From Bryobacterales bacterium (lineage in GTDB: Bacteria; Acidobacteriota; Terriglobia; Bryobacterales; Bryobacteraceae): a stretch of DNA of 34,568 nt. Both the position numbers and the translations under genes were made by a program. The notes below the pieces were generated by a model. That model was not told the origin of the DNA, made no database searches, and saw nothing but the letters and a program-made list of their open reading frames with translations. This document shows, piece by piece, positions 34,099-34,568 of the stretch. The stretch's first letter is position 1. The number at the start of each line of letters is the position of its first letter. The stretch lies in NCBI GenBank assembly GCA_020846745.1, contig JADLDI010000042.1, positions 1-34,568 on the forward strand. The letters run 5' to 3'.

Positions 34099-34201
34099 CC
34101 GCACGCCTCCGGCCGAGTCCGACTCACCCGGCCGGTGCCCCGACTGTCAAGCAGGGGGTTGCCAAACGAAAGCACAACCCAAGCAAAGGAGCACGAAAGC
34201 A

Positions 34202-34568
34202 ATGTCCCATCAAACCGGACCCCGCACCGACGAAGGCAAATCCGCCTCCTCCCAGAACAATCGGCAACATGGCTTGTCCACCGCCAACATCATCGTCTCC
34301 CCCGACGAGCGCCCCTTCTTCGACCAGATGGAATCCGAACTGCGAGACGAAATCGTCCCCGACGGTCCACTCGAACACTTCGCCTTCCAGCGCCTCATCA
34401 CCGCCAACTGGCAAATCGAACGCTGCCGCCAACGCGAAGCCGCCCTCCACGCCCAAGAATCAACTGAACAAAACGAAGCCAATCTCGACAAGATCCACCG
34501 CTACTACCTCCGCTGGGAAGGCTCCTACAAGTCCGCCCTCCGCGAGATTCGCATGCTCCAGACCGACC
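34202..34568 (+). CDS. Partial gene: acidobacterial TGPRT-EGK family protein
   Basis: ATG 34202 follows AAAGGAG (34185-34191) by 10 nt, and the frame is open to the window edge, so the 3' end is missing. The N-terminus TGPRTDEGKSASSQNNRQHGL matches a recurrent family (usually TGPRT-EGKARSS-NA-KHGL) found in many copies in Acidobacteria and Planctomycetes. The next segment, PDERPFFDQMESELRDEIVP followed by LITANWQIERCRQREAALHA, is also typical and helical. Function unknown; the recurrence suggests mobility. The upstream terminator may regulate it. Confidence 0.75.
   Translation, partial: MSHQTGPRTDEGKSASSQNNRQHGLSTANIIVSPDERPFFDQMESELRDEIVPDGPLEHFAFQRLITANWQIERCRQREAALHAQESTEQNEANLDKIHRYYLRWEGSYKSALREIRMLQTD

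Larger units (their letters stand above)
32912..34201. other. Long non-coding stretch with repeats
   Basis: No convincing gene lies here. Contents: an AT-rich inverted repeat at 33112-33134, two 174-bp direct repeats (33292-33465 and 33658-33831), and an intrinsic terminator at 34070-34098. Open frames across the repeats, reading SRQGAETQRTQWGEF on the minus strand, are the kind of spurious translation produced by common interspersed repeats. Confidence 0.6.

Overview
The window looks like a chromosomal segment of an Acidobacteriota bacterium, most like the Bryobacterales/Solibacter group. This is an inference from gene content: a GWxTD-domain protein, two adjacent DUF3857 proteins, a carboxypeptidase-regulatory-domain barrel protein, ThuA and DUF1080 families, a retropepsin-like exported protein, a TGPRT-EGK family protein at the right edge, and GC-rich coding sequence. 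No rRNA, tRNA, CRISPR array, insertion sequence or prophage was recognised.

Left part (1-7.6 kb). An exported amidohydrolase/deacetylase and an exported ThuA-like protein lie on the minus strand. A membrane-anchored protease-like protein with two PDZ domains, missing its catalytic Asp and Ser, diverges from them and is coupled by an ATGA overlap to a CPA2 cation/proton antiporter. A radical SAM enzyme follows on the minus strand, then a divergent phosphohexomutase.

Middle (7.6-18 kb). Two tandem exported DUF3857/transglutaminase-like proteins are coupled by overlapping stop and start codons; only the second keeps the Cys-His-Asp triad. A tiny two-helix membrane protein follows on the other strand. 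Next come full-length cobalamin-dependent methionine synthase (metH), an ABC ATPase/permease pair, a helix-hairpin-helix mini-protein and a VapC-type toxin with a candidate antitoxin.

Copper module (18-22.4 kb, minus strand). The order is csoR, a His/Met-rich outer-membrane barrel protein, then a copper P-type ATPase with two YHS and two heavy-metal-binding N-terminal domains. A perfect CsoR-type palindrome fills the 17-bp spacer of a good sigma70-like promoter in front of csoR, so the three genes are probably a self-repressed copper-export operon. A decayed DUF1080 gene lies beyond the operator.

Right part (22.9-34.6 kb). An exported barrel protein and a GWxTD protein (with a strong promoter) are read leftward; a CDP-alcohol phosphatidyltransferase and a GtrA membrane protein are read rightward. 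The least explained stretch is 27.8-30.6 kb on the minus strand. It holds two modules, each a small exported extremely cysteine-rich protein followed by a larger exported protein, one beta-propeller-like and one of a VPADYK-ending family. This is the best candidate for an undescribed system, and one of its genes has an unresolved reading frame. The last 3.5 kb hold a two-lobed retropepsin-like protein, two unrecognised genes, a long non-coding stretch with two 174-bp direct repeats, an orphan terminator and the start of a gene that runs off the window.
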